From CAZSDU01 sp964605775 (GTDB lineage Bacteria; Bacteroidota; Bacteroidia; Bacteroidales; FEN-979), in contig CAZSDU010000005.1 in NCBI GenBank assembly GCA_964605775.1, positions 1-64,000 of the forward strand: a DNA stretch of 64,000 bases, written 5' to 3'. This document shows positions 43,973 to 52,762 of this stretch, in pieces (position 1 is the first letter of the stretch; each line of letters starts with the position of its first letter). Both the position numbers and the translations under genes were made by a program. The notes under the pieces were generated by a model. That model was not told the DNA's origin, searched no databases, and saw nothing but the letters and a program-made list of their open reading frames with translations.

Positions 43973-46462
43973 GTGAACGAAAACATTCAGGATTTCGCCC
44001 AGCAGCAGCAACAGTCTGTTGATTACAAGGTGTTGTTGTTTAAATTTTACCGGTATTGGTATCTTTTTGCAGTCACTATTTTCATCGCCCTCATCATTGC
44101 TTTCATTTTCAACAAATATTCCAAACCTGTTTACGAAATCAAAACCACTGTCCTGGTCAAGGATAAATCTGAAAATAAGATCAATCCTCAGGACATCATT
44201 GGCCTGGGCCTTTTCAATAACATGCAAAACCTGCAGAATGAAATCGGGATTTTATCCTCCTATACCCTTACTTACCGGGCCGTCACAAAGATCGGATTTG
44301 AAGTATCCTATTTCAGTGAGGATAATTTCATCACCACGGAATTGTATACGGATTCTCCCATTACCGTGATCTTTGATACTGCCTTTCCTCAGCCCGTAGG
44401 GCTTTTATTTAATCTGAATATCCTATCAAAAGACAAATTCAGGCTGGAAGCAAAGAATGATGAAGTGAAATTCTACAAGTTTTCAACTCAAAAAGAGATT
44501 GAAGACCGCAAAGAAAACATATCCATTGACGAAACTTATGCTTTCGATAAAGTCATTCAGACCAAGGATTATAAATTCAGGGTTGTGCTAAATTCAAATT
44601 TCAATCCTGAAAAAGATCTGTCCAGAAATTTCTCTTTCATTTTTAAAAGCTATGAAACCCTGGTTAATGAATACAAATCATTCAGCCTGGAACCCATCAA
44701 TAAAGAAGCTTCCATTATTGAAATCAAACTCAAAGGTGGAAATGTCAATAAACTGGTTGATTTTTTAAACATGCTTACCCGGGAGTACCTCGCCAAGGGT
44801 CTGGAAAAGAAAAACATGGTCGCCTTACGGACCATCTCTTTTATTGACAATGAATTACAGAATATAGCGGATACTTTATACAGCAATGAAAAAGCCCTTC
44901 AGGTTTTTCGTGCCAGCAAGGAGATCATGAACCTGGATGATGAAGCAAGACAGGTATTTGAAAAAATGATGCAGCTTCAGGATGAAAAAGCTGTTTTGAT
45001 AGTGAAATCGAAATACCTGATCAACATGAAGGAATATGTTGAGCAGAATCAAAAGCTGGACGAAATGATTGTACCGGCTTCCATGGGGATAGACAATCAG
45101 GTGTTGAACGATCTGACCCGCCAGCTTACGGAATTATATACCAAGCGAACTGAAATCGCCCAGTATTCAAAAGAAAAGAATCCCAGCCTGCGGTCTCTTG
45201 ATCTTCAGATCGCCACGACAAAAAAAGCTTTAAACGAGAATATTAAAAGCGCCATTAAAACCAACGATATCGCGGTTAAAGAAATCAACGACAGGGTTGC
45301 CCAGATATCTAGCCGCATTGGTAATCTGCCTGAAACACAAAGGGTGTTATTTGGAATAGAACGCCGGTTTAAACTTACAGATGCTATCTATACTTACCTC
45401 TTGCAGAAAAGGTCGGAAGCCCAGATCACTCAGGCCGCCAATCTCTCTGACAACGAAGTCGTGGATCCGGCGAGAGGGGAAGGCGCTTCACCGGTGTTCC
45501 CTAAAAAGAGCCTGAACTATATCATCGCGTTTATCCTTGGCCTTGTTCTTCCCGTGATCTATATTCTTGGTAAAGATTATTTTAACGATAAGATTATGGA
45601 AAGGGAGGATATAGAAAAGATCACGCAGTTACCCATTGTCGGGCATGTGATCCATAGCGATCGCCAGGCGAAAGTAGCCGTGATCGATTCTCCCAAGTCC
45701 ACCTTGGCTGAATCTTTCCGTTCCATTCGTACCAATCTTCAATATTTGCTTCAGGGAAAAGAAAAACAAACCGTGCTGATCACCTCTGACATGGTCAGTG
45801 CAGGTAAAACTTTTGTTTCCATCAACCTGGCCTCCATCTTTGCGCTATATGGTAAGAAAACCCTGCTCATGGGTTTTGACTTGCGAAAGCCGAAAATTTA
45901 CCAGGACTTTGGGCTCACCAATACGGAAGGAATAAGTTCTTACCTGATTAATAAAAGCAAACTAAACGATATCATTCAGTATTCGGGTATCGAGAATCTG
46001 GACATTATCATGGCTGGCCCGGTTCCTCCCAACCCGGCAGAATTAATTGCTTCGGCAAGATGTACAGAAATGTTTAATCTGCTGAAAGAAAGATACGATT
46101 ATATCATCATTGACACTCCTCCTGTCGGCCTGGTCACCGATGCTTTCCTGTTAATGAAAAATGCTGATGCCAACCTCTTCCTTGTTCGCCAAAACTATAC
46201 CCATAAGAAGGTTTTTTCGACTATCATTCATGATATGGAAAAACGCAATATCCCAAATTTGGCCATTATGATCAATGACGTGAAGCTCAACCGTAATTCC
46301 TATGGTTATGGGTACGGATATGGCTACGGGTATGGTTATGGATACGGGTACGGATCAGGGTATGGATACGGGTATGGATACGGGTATGGATACGGGTATT
46401 ATTCAGATGACAAGGAATCTCAGAAGAAATCATTTCTACAACGGATTTTCGGAAAATCTTAA
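43973..46462 (+). CDS. Wzc-type capsule co-polymerase/bacterial tyrosine kinase with Gly-Tyr tail
   Basis: This 829-residue inner-membrane protein begins at GTG. It has a Wzz domain between helices at about 25-45 and 515-535, with a long periplasmic coiled-coil region, then a cytoplasmic BY-kinase domain. Walker A is TSDMVSAGKT and the A' motif is LLMGFDLRKPK, in which Gly replaces the first canonical Asp. Walker B is YIIIDTPPVGLVTDA. The C-terminal tail contains 17 tyrosines in about 37 residues, mainly Gly-Tyr repeats, followed by a basic end. Autophosphorylation of such tails controls polysaccharide chain length and export. It lies 7 nt after the Wza-type gene and 21 nt before cysD. Confidence 0.93.
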   Translation: MNENIQDFAQQQQQSVDYKVLLFKFYRYWYLFAVTIFIALIIAFIFNKYSKPVYEIKTTVLVKDKSENKINPQDIIGLGLFNNMQNLQNEIGILSSYTLTYRAVTKIGFEVSYFSEDNFITTELYTDSPITVIFDTAFPQPVGLLFNLNILSKDKFRLEAKNDEVKFYKFSTQKEIEDRKENISIDETYAFDKVIQTKDYKFRVVLNSNFNPEKDLSRNFSFIFKSYETLVNEYKSFSLEPINKEASIIEIKLKGGNVNKLVDFLNMLTREYLAKGLEKKNMVALRTISFIDNELQNIADTLYSNEKALQVFRASKEIMNLDDEARQVFEKMMQLQDEKAVLIVKSKYLINMKEYVEQNQKLDEMIVPASMGIDNQVLNDLTRQLTELYTKRTEIAQYSKEKNPSLRSLDLQIATTKKALNENIKSAIKTNDIAVKEINDRVAQISSRIGNLPETQRVLFGIERRFKLTDAIYTYLLQKRSEAQITQAANLSDNEVVDPARGEGASPVFPKKSLNYIIAFILGLVLPVIYILGKDYFNDKIMEREDIEKITQLPIVGHVIHSDRQAKVAVIDSPKSTLAESFRSIRTNLQYLLQGKEKQTVLITSDMVSAGKTFVSINLASIFALYGKKTLLMGFDLRKPKIYQDFGLTNTEGISSYLINKSKLNDIIQYSGIENLDIIMAGPVPPNPAELIASARCTEMFNLLKERYDYIIIDTPPVGLVTDAFLLMKNADANLFLVRQNYTHKKVFSTIIHDMEKRNIPNLAIMINDVKLNRNSYGYGYGYGYGYGYGYGYGSGYGYGYGYGYGYGYYSDDKESQKKSFLQRIFGKS
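46301..46402 (+). repeat. Gly-Tyr-coding minisatellite in the kinase tail
   Basis: Alternating Tyr and Gly codons (tat/tac with ggt/ggg/gga) run through this interval, interrupted once by a Ser codon. A perfect 12-bp unit TATGGATACGGG repeats three times at 46361-46396, and shorter near-copies fill the rest. In-frame slippage would change the number of phosphorylatable tyrosines in steps of two. Confidence 0.88.
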
Positions 46463-46483
46463 ACAGGGCAGGAAAGGATCCGT

Positions 46484-47389
46484 ATGAATGATTTTCAAAT
46501 GACTCATCTGCGGGAACTTGAAGCAGAATCTATGTATGTACTCCGGGAAGTCGCCGCTCAATTTGAGCGTCCCGTATTATTGTTTTCAGGAGGAAAAGAC
46601 TCCATTGTTCTGGTTCACCTCTCTCTTAAGGCCTTCTATCCAGCCAGCATCCCCTTCCCATTGCTGCACATCGATACCGGTCATAATTTTCAGGAAACCC
46701 TGGATTTCAGGGATAGCCTGGTTAGACGTATCCATGCCAGGCTGATCGTGGGCTCTGTTCAGGAGTCAATTGATAACGGAAGGGTGGTTGAGGAACAGGG
46801 TATTAACGCCAGCAGAAACGTCTTGCAAACCGTGACCCTTCTCGATACCATTGAAAAAAATAAATTTGATGCTGCCATTGGGGGCGCCCGTAGGGATGAG
46901 GAAAAAGCAAGGGCCAAGGAACGTTTCTTTTCCCATCGGGATGAATTCGGACAATGGGATCCGAAAAACCAAAGACCCGAACTCTGGTATATTTTTAACG
47001 GAAAGAAAAGAATGGGGGAACATTTCCGCGTTTTTCCCATTTCAAACTGGACAGAAATGGATGTCTGGCAATATATTCTGATGGAGAAAATTGAACTGCC
47101 CGAAATATATTTTACCCATGAGCGGGATGTTTTTTACCGGGATGGTGTTTGGTTGGCTGTGGCTCCATTCATGAAAATGAAACCCTCTGAAAAAACAGAA
47201 CATCGCCGGGTACGTTGCCGTACTGTTGGAGATATTAGCTGTACGGGATTATCCCTTTCTACGGCAGATACCCTTGAAGACATCATCCAGGAAATTGCTG
47301 CCACCCGGGTCACTGAAAGGGGTGGCCGCTATGATGATAAACGCTCAGAGGCCGCCATGGAAGATCGTAAAAAAGAAGGATATTTTTAA
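46484..47389 (+). CDS. cysD: Sulfate adenylyltransferase subunit 2
   Basis: This 301-residue PP-loop ATP pyrophosphatase carries LFSGGKDSIVL and, with CysN, forms adenosine 5'-phosphosulfate from sulfate and ATP. Family motifs LHIDTGHNFQET and RRDEEKARAKER and the C-terminal RYDDKRSEAAMEDRKKEGYF are present. A good ribosome-binding site (aggaaagg) lies upstream. It follows the capsule kinase by 21 nt and overlaps cysN by 1 nt, so it is probably transcribed with the export genes. No APS kinase (cysC) or reductase is adjacent, so the APS may feed polysaccharide sulfation rather than cysteine synthesis; this is inference. Confidence 0.95.
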   Translation: MNDFQMTHLRELEAESMYVLREVAAQFERPVLLFSGGKDSIVLVHLSLKAFYPASIPFPLLHIDTGHNFQETLDFRDSLVRRIHARLIVGSVQESIDNGRVVEEQGINASRNVLQTVTLLDTIEKNKFDAAIGGARRDEEKARAKERFFSHRDEFGQWDPKNQRPELWYIFNGKKRMGEHFRVFPISNWTEMDVWQYILMEKIELPEIYFTHERDVFYRDGVWLAVAPFMKMKPSEKTEHRRVRCRTVGDISCTGLSLSTADTLEDIIQEIAATRVTERGGRYDDKRSEAAMEDRKKEGYF

Positions 47390-48669
47390 TGGAAGCAAAG
47401 TTTTCAAGTCAGTCCTATCTTGATATGGAACTGCTCCGTTTCACTACCGCTGGCAGCGTTGATGATGGAAAAAGCACGCTGATCGGTCGTTTGTTATATG
47501 ATAGTAAATCGATATTCGAAGACCAGCTTGATGCGGTGAGAAGAGCAAGCGTTCAGAAAGGCAGCGAACATCTGAACCTGGCGCTTTTTACTGACGGCCT
47601 CCGTGCTGAGAGAGAACAGGGAATTACCATTGATGTCGCATACCGCTATTTTGCCACCCCTAAACGGAAATTTATCATTGCTGACACTCCGGGGCATATT
47701 CAGTACACGAGAAATATGGTCACCGGAGCTTCTACTGCCAATGCGGCAATTATTTTAATTGATGCCCGTAACGGGGTGACTGAACAGACGCACAGACACG
47801 CATTTATTGCCTCTCTGCTTCGCATTCCACACATCATTGTATGCATCAATAAAATGGACCTGATGGATTACCGTCAGGAAACTTTTGAATCCATTAAATC
47901 TGAATTCCAACAATTTGCTTCTCATGTCTTTCCGGATCAGGATTTGAGATTTATCCCGATCAGTGCATTAAAAGGAGATAATGTAGTAGAAGTCTCCAAT
48001 AATATGCCATGGTTTCTTGAAGAAACTTTACTTCAGACGCTTGAAACAGTTCCCATTTCTCAAGATCATGACCTTACCCTTCAGCGTTTTCCGGTTCAAT
48101 ACATCATCCGCCCCGAATCAGATATTTTTCATGATTACCGCGGATATGCAGGAAGGGTTGCCGGAGGCATATTTCATCCTGGGGATCCGGTGACTATACT
48201 TCCTTCACGACTAAAAAGCGAAATCAGATCCATCGATACTTATCAAGGTGAAATCCATCAGGCATTCCCTCCGATGTCAGTAACCCTCACCCTGAAAGAT
48301 GATATCGACATCAGCCGGGGGGATATGATTGCAGGAGTGGAAAATTTACCCTCCGAAAGTTGTGATATCAAAGCCATGATCTGCTGGATGAACCAAAAAC
48401 CACTTCTGGTCAATTCAAAATATCTCCTGAAACACACCACCAGTGATGTCCGCTGTATCATACGTGAGGTGAATTATGTTCTTAACATCAATAATCTCAG
48501 GGAAGTGAAGGGATTGCAGAAGGTAAATATCAATGAAATTGCCTGTGTTCATTTGCGTACCACAAAACCAATCTTCTTTGACGTGTATCAGCGGAATCGC
48601 ATTACCGGCAGCCTCATCCTGATCGATGAAGCGACTTTTGAAACCCTGGGCGCCGGAATGATTATTTGA
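47389..48669 (+). CDS. cysN: Sulfate adenylyltransferase subunit 1 (GTPase)
   Basis: This 426-residue GTPase partner of CysD drives sulfate adenylylation. GTP motifs are VDDGKSTLIGRLL (P-loop), DTPGH (G3) and NKMD (G4), followed by two EF-Tu-like beta-barrel domains. It is the unfused form; no APS kinase domain is attached, unlike many NodQ-type proteins. Its start overlaps the cysD stop by 1 nt. It ends 85 nt before porZ. Confidence 0.95.
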   Translation: MEAKFSSQSYLDMELLRFTTAGSVDDGKSTLIGRLLYDSKSIFEDQLDAVRRASVQKGSEHLNLALFTDGLRAEREQGITIDVAYRYFATPKRKFIIADTPGHIQYTRNMVTGASTANAAIILIDARNGVTEQTHRHAFIASLLRIPHIIVCINKMDLMDYRQETFESIKSEFQQFASHVFPDQDLRFIPISALKGDNVVEVSNNMPWFLEETLLQTLETVPISQDHDLTLQRFPVQYIIRPESDIFHDYRGYAGRVAGGIFHPGDPVTILPSRLKSEIRSIDTYQGEIHQAFPPMSVTLTLKDDIDISRGDMIAGVENLPSESCDIKAMICWMNQKPLLVNSKYLLKHTTSDVRCIIREVNYVLNINNLREVKGLQKVNINEIACVHLRTTKPIFFDVYQRNRITGSLILIDEATFETLGAGMII

Positions 48670-48754
48670 AATACCGGATATTTTACAATAAATCAGCTAA
48701 AGATCAGTTCATTTAATAACAAATCTGAACATTAATCTCTGAAAATATTTTTAC

Positions 48755-51103
48755 ATGCGACTTCAATTTTGGTTATCTGTTTCTTTTCTGTTGACCGGCT
48801 TATTCAGCACCCTGAATGCCCAACAAATTCCCATCGGCCAATGGCGGGAGGAATTGCCTTATACCCTTTGTAATGCAGTTACTGAAGCAGATGGTAAAAC
48901 GTATTGTGCTACGCCATATGCAATTTTTTCGGTCGACAAGGAAGATAACAGTATTCTCCGGACCACAAAGATCAATGGCCTTTCCGATATTGGTATCAGC
49001 AGCATCAATTACAACAAGCCTTACCAGACCCTGGTCATTGCTTATAGCAATGCCAATATTGACCTGATCAAGAATAATGTCATCATCAATATTTCCGACA
49101 TAAAAAGAAAAGCCATTCTGGGAAATAAAACCATCAACTCCATTTATTTTATCGGCAAATACGCCTATCTGTGTTGTGGCTTCGGCATTGTCGTTCTGGA
49201 TATGGAAAAAGAAGAAATCCGTGACACTTACCTGATCGGAAAAGACGGAAGTCAGGTTAATGTGCTGGGGCTTGTCAAGGATAATCATGACAGTCTTTTT
49301 GCCGCTACTGAAAAAGGGCTCTATAAGGCTTCTCTGAAAAATCCCAACCTGGTCAATTTTGCCAACTGGCACAAAGACAGCCGTATAGATACGATTGCTG
49401 AATATAGCACCATCACTTATTTCGCAGGAAAGGTTGTGGTTAATAAAAGGACTCATCTGATACCGAATATTACCCTGGATACTTTATTCACCTATGCTGA
49501 TGGATCCTGGAATAAATGGCCTTATTCTCCTTATGACCCTGTAAGTAAAGTGGAATCCAATGACCAGTATCTTGTCGTTTCTTACAGGTATTATCTGAAA
49601 GTTTATGATCAGTCACTGGGGTTCCTGGTTCATATCGGAGATTATTATCCGGGTAATCCTTATCCACTGGATGCCATCCCAGACAAGGACGGAATGGTTT
49701 GGATTGGGGATACCTATTCCGGACTGATTTCATTCAATCTCAGCAATTACCTGATCAATCATTATAATTTAAGCGGTCCGCTCACCGATAAAGCATTCAG
49801 TATGACATGTAACGGCAATGACCTGTACATTGCTCCCGGTGGAAGGGATGCTTCTTATGTTCCGCTATACTTTCAGGGTCAGATATATCATTTCGATAAC
49901 ACCAACTGGAACAATTATGCAGGATATAATCAAGCCTTGCTTTCCCAATGTCATGATGTCGTCACCATTGCAGTGGACCCATACGACAATAAAAGATTTT
50001 ATGCAGGAACCTGGGGAAAAGGCTTGCTGGAATTTTATGACGGCCAGGCGGTAAACCGGTATACCGAGCATAACAGCACCCTCCGTCATCATTCGGCTTC
50101 TGATACCTCAGATATCAGGGTTGGGGGGACTGCATTCGACAAAGACGGAAATCTCTGGGTCGTTACTTCCCATACAAACAGTTGTCTTTCCCTGAAAACG
50201 AGAAATCAGTGGTATGGGTTTACCCTTCCCATAGTGCAGGAAAACAACCTTGGAACTTTAATGGTTGACAGGAATAATCAGGTTTGGGTGACCATGTACT
50301 ATGGAAATCTGAATCCCTATTCAATATTTGTATTTACGGATAACGGAACACCTGATAACCCTAATGATGACGAAGTAAAAAAGCTTAATTCCACGGCCGG
50401 AAACGGTAACCTTCCCGGAAATAATGTATTCTGTATGGCGGAAGATAAAAAAGGAGAAATATGGATAGGAACTGAAAAGGGAATCGGTGTGTTTTATTCT
50501 CCTGAAAATGTATTTGTACCCGGTCAGAATTTTGATGCCCAGCGTATTCTTGTCGAACAGGACGGGTATGTTCAGTATCTGCTGGAAAACGAAGTTGCCA
50601 CCGCCATTGCCATTGATGGAGCCAACCGAAAGTGGATCGGAACTGATCGCGGAGGAGTATTTCTGTTTTCTGAGGATGGCACCAAACAAATTTATCATTT
50701 TACGGAAACGAATAGTCCGCTTCTTTCAAACCGCATCACTTCCATTGCGATTAACAATATTACGGGGGAAGTATATTTCGGGACGGATAAGGGAATCATT
50801 TCCTTTAAGGGGACTGCCACCGAGGGAGGAGAAACCAATTCCAATGTGTATGCTTATCCGAACCCTGTAAGAGAAGGCTACGAAGGGGTGATCGCCATCA
50901 AGGGGCTGATCAATAATGCCCAGGTCAAGATTGCAGACCTTAATGGTCAATTGGTTTATGCTACTACGGCTGAAGGAGGTCAGGCGATTTGGGATGGGAA
51001 GAATTTTTCCGGAAAGCGTGCCAAAACCGGGGTTTATATGGTCTTTTCCAGCGACAGCAACGGAAAAGACAAAGTGGTCACAAAAATTCTCATCATCAAT
51101 TAA
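48755..51103 (+). CDS. porZ: T9SS attachment-complex protein PorZ
   Basis: This 782-residue protein has a signal peptide (LSVSFLLTGLFSTLNAQQ), then two seven-bladed beta-propeller regions of about 350 residues each, visible as repeated WIGT(D/E)KGI and WVGTD-like blades (IWIGTEKGIGVFY, KWIGTDRGGVFLF). It ends with a type A sorting domain (VYAYPNPVREGYEG, AKTGVYMVFS). The layout and length match PorZ, which with PorU binds A-type lipopolysaccharide and transfers T9SS cargo to it on the cell surface. It lies 17 nt before a methyltransferase-like gene and upstream of recO. The near -7 element TATTTTTA just before the ATG lacks the final G. Confidence 0.85.
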   Translation: MRLQFWLSVSFLLTGLFSTLNAQQIPIGQWREELPYTLCNAVTEADGKTYCATPYAIFSVDKEDNSILRTTKINGLSDIGISSINYNKPYQTLVIAYSNANIDLIKNNVIINISDIKRKAILGNKTINSIYFIGKYAYLCCGFGIVVLDMEKEEIRDTYLIGKDGSQVNVLGLVKDNHDSLFAATEKGLYKASLKNPNLVNFANWHKDSRIDTIAEYSTITYFAGKVVVNKRTHLIPNITLDTLFTYADGSWNKWPYSPYDPVSKVESNDQYLVVSYRYYLKVYDQSLGFLVHIGDYYPGNPYPLDAIPDKDGMVWIGDTYSGLISFNLSNYLINHYNLSGPLTDKAFSMTCNGNDLYIAPGGRDASYVPLYFQGQIYHFDNTNWNNYAGYNQALLSQCHDVVTIAVDPYDNKRFYAGTWGKGLLEFYDGQAVNRYTEHNSTLRHHSASDTSDIRVGGTAFDKDGNLWVVTSHTNSCLSLKTRNQWYGFTLPIVQENNLGTLMVDRNNQVWVTMYYGNLNPYSIFVFTDNGTPDNPNDDEVKKLNSTAGNGNLPGNNVFCMAEDKKGEIWIGTEKGIGVFYSPENVFVPGQNFDAQRILVEQDGYVQYLLENEVATAIAIDGANRKWIGTDRGGVFLFSEDGTKQIYHFTETNSPLLSNRITSIAINNITGEVYFGTDKGIISFKGTATEGGETNSNVYAYPNPVREGYEGVIAIKGLINNAQVKIADLNGQLVYATTAEGGQAIWDGKNFSGKRAKTGVYMVFSSDSNGKDKVVTKILIIN

Positions 51104-51120
51104 GTCAACCTTCACTTGGA

Positions 51121-51993
51121 ATGGGAACAAATCTCAGGCAACAGATCAAGAATTTTTTGAAATATCATTTTTATATTTTAAAGGTTCGTCATAAATTTTC
51201 GCCTGCAGTTCAGGTTTCCCAGCGTCTGCTTTTTCATTATTACCAGGATTGTGCAAAAGCAGGCAAGAGGATAGCGCTGAGTGATACCGGATTCAGTAAT
51301 TTTACGCAATTTGAAGACGACGGGATCATCCTCTTTCTTTTTGCCACACTTGGAACCACCAACAAAACATATATAGAAATTGGTTCCGACGACGGGGTGA
51401 ACAGCAATAGTGCCAACCTGATACTCAATTTCGGGTGGCAAGGGCTTTTTATAGACGGGAATCCATCCTCGATCAAGCGGGGTCGGCACTTTTATCACAA
51501 ATATCCTACACCCTGGGCCCGTCCACCCAAATTTCTCTGTGCAAAGCTAACCCGTGAAAATGTCAATCAATTGATTGCGGAAGCTGGATTCACGGGAGAA
51601 GTTGACTTCTTATCCATCGATATCGATGGTAATGATTACTGGATCTGGGACGCCCTGAAAGTCGTCAACCCACGCGTGGTCATGATTGAAACCCATGTTG
51701 AATTTGGCTATAACAACATCGTGGTTCCTTACGATCCCGGATATTTTTTTCCGGGTAAGCATCCTGTTTACCATGGAGCATCACCCGTTGCCATGAATCA
51801 TTTGGCGAAACGAAAAGGATACCGTCTTGTTGGGGCAAACAGCTATGGCTTTAATGCTGTTTTTGTGCGAAACGATACCGGTCAGGACCTTTTACCTGAA
51901 GTTTCTGTGGAATCCATTTTACAGCATCCATCGACCATTGAAAGTTTCAGGCGTTTTGATGAAATCAAAGATTGGGTTTATGAAAACGGTTAA
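51121..51993 (+). CDS. FkbM-like SAM-dependent methyltransferase
   Basis: This 290-residue protein has a Rossmann-type core: TYIEIGSDDGVNSNSANLI (motif I, residues about 80-98), LFIDGNPSSIKRG and DFLSIDIDGNDYWIWDAL, in the pattern of FkbM methyltransferases (Methyltransf_21). No signal peptide is present. It would methylate a sugar hydroxyl or other small group. It lies between porZ and recO, with 17- and 11-nt gaps. Given PorZ's link to surface lipopolysaccharide, a role in polysaccharide modification is tempting but unproven. The ATG at 51121 was chosen because it follows the porZ stop; longer frames overlap porZ. Confidence 0.6.
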   Translation: MGTNLRQQIKNFLKYHFYILKVRHKFSPAVQVSQRLLFHYYQDCAKAGKRIALSDTGFSNFTQFEDDGIILFLFATLGTTNKTYIEIGSDDGVNSNSANLILNFGWQGLFIDGNPSSIKRGRHFYHKYPTPWARPPKFLCAKLTRENVNQLIAEAGFTGEVDFLSIDIDGNDYWIWDALKVVNPRVVMIETHVEFGYNNIVVPYDPGYFFPGKHPVYHGASPVAMNHLAKRKGYRLVGANSYGFNAVFVRNDTGQDLLPEVSVESILQHPSTIESFRRFDEIKDWVYENG

Positions 51994-52004
51994 CGTTCTC
52001 ACCC

Positions 52005-52730
52005 ATGATGCATAAAACGAAAGGCATTGTTCTTCATTCCATCAACTACTCTGAAACCAGTGTGATTGTAAAAATTTACACCGAACGTTTCGGATTGCAG
52101 TCCTACCTGTTTAAAGGCGTTCACCGTAAAACATCAAAATTCAAACCTGTTTTCTTTCAACCGCTTTCCCTTCTCGAGATGGAGGTTTATCACAAACATA
52201 AAAACACTATACAGTCGGCTAAAGAAGTTCGTTTTTCTTACCCTTATCAACAAATTCCTTATGATATTCGCAAGAGTTCTGTGGCGCTTTTTATAAATGA
52301 ATTGATTTACAAATCCATACGTGAAGAAGAATCCAACCCCGCCCTTTTCAGCTTTCTCTGGCAATCTTTCCTTCAACTTGATACAATACAGGAAAATATT
52401 GGCTGTTTTCATCTCGTTTTTGCCATGCAACTAACCCGATTTCTGGGCATTCAGCCACGGGATAATTACTCAGGGGATTACAGGATTTTTATGCTTTCCG
52501 ATGGAGCTTTCAGGGCAGGAATTCCAATGCATCCAAATGATCTTGATCCTGAAGAAAGCCGATATTTTCACCTGCTGTTTACCACACCTCTTGAACTTTT
52601 CAGCACAATCAGTCTGTCACATGCGGTCAGAAACCGATTCATTGAAGTAATCCTCAGGTATTATCAGTTACATCTTCCGGGGTTCAAGGGGTTGAAATCA
52701 CATCAGGTGCTTCAGGGTGTTTTGTCTTAA
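52005..52730 (+). CDS. recO: DNA repair protein RecO
   Basis: This 241-residue protein mediates RecA loading during RecFOR recombination. The N-terminal OB-fold starts HKTKGIVLHSINYSETSVIVKIYTERFG, followed by a helical domain (QLTRFLGIQPRDN). The zinc-finger cysteines of other RecO proteins are not visible, as is common in Bacteroidota. Two ATGs are adjacent at 52005 and 52008; either could serve. It is 11 nt after the methyltransferase-like gene. Confidence 0.87.
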   Translation: MMHKTKGIVLHSINYSETSVIVKIYTERFGLQSYLFKGVHRKTSKFKPVFFQPLSLLEMEVYHKHKNTIQSAKEVRFSYPYQQIPYDIRKSSVALFINELIYKSIREEESNPALFSFLWQSFLQLDTIQENIGCFHLVFAMQLTRFLGIQPRDNYSGDYRIFMLSDGAFRAGIPMHPNDLDPEESRYFHLLFTTPLELFSTISLSHAVRNRFIEVILRYYQLHLPGFKGLKSHQVLQGVLS

Positions 52731-52735
52731 TTCCC

Positions 52736-52743
52736 TATCTTTG
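52736..52743 (+). promoter_or_regulatory. -7 element of lysS
   Basis: TATCTTTG matches TAnnTTTG and ends 19 nt before the lysS ATG. A TTTG lies only 11 nt upstream, too close for a -33 element. Confidence 0.4.
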
Positions 52744-52762
52744 CCGGAAATTTCTGTAAATT

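Noticed and set aside
46301..46402. Short repeats considered as a CRISPR array
   Set aside because: The units are contiguous, without spacers, and encode Gly-Tyr in frame; no cas genes occur.
48700..48745. Imperfect inverted repeat GTTCA/TGAAC before porZ
   Set aside because: The arms are short with a bulge, and no promoter or terminator feature supports it.
48800..49456. 218-residue minus-strand frame inside porZ
   Set aside because: The beta-propeller coding frame on the other strand explains the region; the antisense frame is a codon-bias shadow.
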